A DNA stretch of 64,000 bases from Massilia agri (GTDB taxonomy: Bacteria; Pseudomonadota; Gammaproteobacteria; Burkholderiales; Burkholderiaceae_D): positions 1 through 64,000 of the forward strand of contig NZ_JANUHA010000017.1 in the NCBI RefSeq assembly GCF_024753255.1. Reading direction: 5' to 3'. A model generated the notes under the pieces. It was not told the DNA's origin. It saw only the letters and a list, made by a program, of their open reading frames with translations, and ran no database searches. Within the stretch, counting starts at the first letter, position 1, and each line of letters starts with the position of its first letter. Shown here in pieces: positions 62,730 to 64,000 of this stretch. Made by a program: the position numbers and the translations under genes.

Positions 62730-63875
62730 TTACGCTTTCTTCAGCGAGGCCGCCAGGTCCAGCCATTCCCGTGGCTGCGGCTTGCCCGGCTGGCGCACGC
62801 CGAAGAAGGTCACCACCAGCTTGCCGTCGGTGTCGAAGAACTCCACCGAGGTCACGCCGGCGCGGCGCACCACGTAGCCACTGCGCAGGGCGTCGTCGTT
62901 CAGGTGCAGGTTGAAGTCCGGGTCGAGCACATTGAGCCAGCCTTCGGCATCCGCCACCTTCCTGATCTTGCCGCTGTAGATCTGGGTCACACCCGCGTTG
63001 CCGACAAAAGCCATGATGGCGACCCCGTTCTTCGCCGCGCCCTGGAGCAGGCCGCGCACGGCGCTGGGGTCGAGCTTCTGCACCATGCCGCCGGGGGCCA
63101 GGCGCAGCGCCTGTTCGCGCGTGAGTCCGAACTCGGACACGATGCGGTTGAACTGGTGGACGTCGCTCATGTCACGCCAGGCCTGCTGGAATTCCTTGAC
63201 GTCGATCGCGCTGTCCGGCTTCTCGGGCGGCGCCAGGCTGGCCGGCGCGAGGTCCAGCCTGGCGTCCTGGCGCGGATGGCGGAAGTCGGCCACCAGCTTC
63301 TCGAACACCGGCACGCCGGCATCGCTCTTCACGTACAGCTTGTGGACCGCGGTGCCGCCGGCGTCGAAGAACTGCAGGCTGCGGCTCACCGCGCCGTCGC
63401 GCATCGGCTGGCTGACGGCGAAGACGTATTTCCACTGGGGGAACTGGAAGCGCAGGTCGATCGGGCCGCCCAGGTAGCCGCCGGCGATGTTGAGCATGCG
63501 CGCCTCGCGTTCCGGGTCGGCCTGCGCATCCGCCGCGTCCTGCCCGGGCTTCAGGCGCATCGCGGTGCCGGTGACTTCGATGACGCAGTTGTCGTTGCGC
63601 GTCAGGGCCATCACGGTCCCCAGGTCGAGGGCGCGGCGCATGATCTCGCGCGGGCCGTGATTCGCCTCGTTCAGGCGCACCACGGTGCTGCCGATGCCGG
63701 TTGCGAGCAGTTCCGCTTCGGACACGCCCAGCTGGCGGGCGGCGTCGCGGATGCGCAGGTGCGGCTTCTCGGCGCGCAGTGTATTCCAGCGTTCCAGCAG
63801 GGTGGCGGCGTGGGCGCTGCCGATGGTAGCGATGGCGATGGTGGCTGCGATAAAAATGCGGCGGGTGGTCTTCAT
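62730..63875 (-). CDS. HemS/ChuS-type heme utilisation protein with apparent signal peptide
   Basis: A 381-aa protein with the two-repeat HemS/ChuX fold. The first repeat has RWNTLRAEKPHLRIRDAARQ (start of domain) and the second WRDMSDVHQFNRIVSEFGL. HemS proteins bind or degrade heme in the cytosol. Unusually, this one begins MKTTRRIFIAATIAIATIGSAHAA, a typical Sec signal peptide, so it may act in the periplasm. It follows a TonB-dependent receptor gene by 23 bp, suggesting a heme-uptake operon. AAGGAGAACCC precedes the ATG. Confidence 0.88.
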   Translation of the reverse strand: MKTTRRIFIAATIAIATIGSAHAATLLERWNTLRAEKPHLRIRDAARQLGVSEAELLATGIGSTVVRLNEANHGPREIMRRALDLGTVMALTRNDNCVIEVTGTAMRLKPGQDAADAQADPEREARMLNIAGGYLGGPIDLRFQFPQWKYVFAVSQPMRDGAVSRSLQFFDAGGTAVHKLYVKSDAGVPVFEKLVADFRHPRQDARLDLAPASLAPPEKPDSAIDVKEFQQAWRDMSDVHQFNRIVSEFGLTREQALRLAPGGMVQKLDPSAVRGLLQGAAKNGVAIMAFVGNAGVTQIYSGKIRKVADAEGWLNVLDPDFNLHLNDDALRSGYVVRRAGVTSVEFFDTDGKLVVTFFGVRQPGKPQPREWLDLAASLKKA

Positions 63876-63898
63876 GGGTTCTCCTTGTTGTTGGATGA

Positions 63899-64000
63899 TT
63901 AGTAGCTGATCTTCAGGCTGAGGGCGGCGTAGCGGCCGGGACGCGCCTGGCGCTCGATGTCGGCGAGGGCGGCGGCGCTCGTTCCCGCGGGCAGGCCGCG
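63899..64000 (-). CDS. TonB-dependent receptor, C-terminal fragment (probably heme/hemoglobin)
   Basis: Only the last 33 codons are inside the window, ending PGRYAALSLKISY and a TAA. A final beta-strand with alternating hydrophobics and a terminal aromatic residue after PGR is typical of TonB-dependent outer-membrane receptors. The heme substrate is inferred from the adjacent hemS-like gene. Confidence 0.6.
   Translation of the reverse strand, partial: RGLPAGTSAAALADIERQARPGRYAALSLKISY

Overview
The window is about 64 kb of high-GC DNA from a betaproteobacterial chromosome, most likely Oxalobacteraceae (Massilia/Telluria/Duganella group). This rests on protein character and on the gene order tpiA-secG-tRNA-Leu-nuoA..N-DUF2818-NUDIX followed by ispD-ispF; no database was searched. 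Coding is dense and no stretch above about 270 bp lacks a gene. Because GC is so high, many long antisense or frame-shifted open frames exist; these were left out.

Layout. 1-229: end of an IS1595-like insertion sequence cut by the window edge. 282-2039: two hypothetical genes and an NADPH:quinone reductase. 2135-19493: a housekeeping block with tpiA, secG, tRNA-Leu(GAG) with its own promoter and terminator, the complete 14-gene nuo operon for respiratory complex I, a DUF2818 membrane protein and an ADP-ribose-type NUDIX hydrolase. 19498-21451: a secreted HEXXH protein and ispD-ispF of the MEP isoprenoid pathway. 21529-28210: an MFS transporter, small hypotheticals, an overlapping cluster (HD hydrolase, FMN reductase, VOC protein, voltage-gated channel with a zinc-ribbon tail), a phasin and a membrane acyltransferase. 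28447-33180: a LytS/LytTR two-component pair with a coupled small exported protein, and an FHA membrane protein overlapping a secreted trypsin-like protease. 33247-33422: a MITE-like repeat. 33446-42542: ribA, DUF3820, DUF1810, a hybrid histidine kinase, a NYN/OST-HTH protein, a sodium:solute symporter and sppA. 42811-51944: an RND efflux operon of the MdtABC/MuxABC-OpmB type. 52030-54165: an S46 dipeptidyl-peptidase. 61400-54220 (minus strand): a six-gene operon with membrane-fusion adaptor, ABC ATPase, two permeases, an NtrC-type regulator and its kinase. 61611-64000: pnuC, an NadR-like kinase, a HemS-like protein with an apparent signal peptide, and the C-terminus of a TonB-dependent receptor.

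The most interesting unit is the minus-strand ABC exporter operon. It carries its own sigma-54 activator and kinase, and 33 bp upstream of its first gene there is an exact -24/-12 sigma-54 promoter (TGGCACG-N4-TTGCA). About 65-85 bp further upstream lie nested GTCCGG/CCGGAC dyads that look like the activator's binding site. The regulator has GAFTDA in place of GAFTGA, and the kinase has a changed G1 box. Together these suggest a self-contained, autoregulated export system responding to an unknown envelope signal.

Other points worth attention are the FHA-protease pair, a 176-bp MITE in that pair's promoter region, a hairpin repeat that supplies the 3' end of a small gene, a perfect 12-bp palindrome inside the MFS promoter, and a HemS homologue apparently routed out of the cytoplasm.
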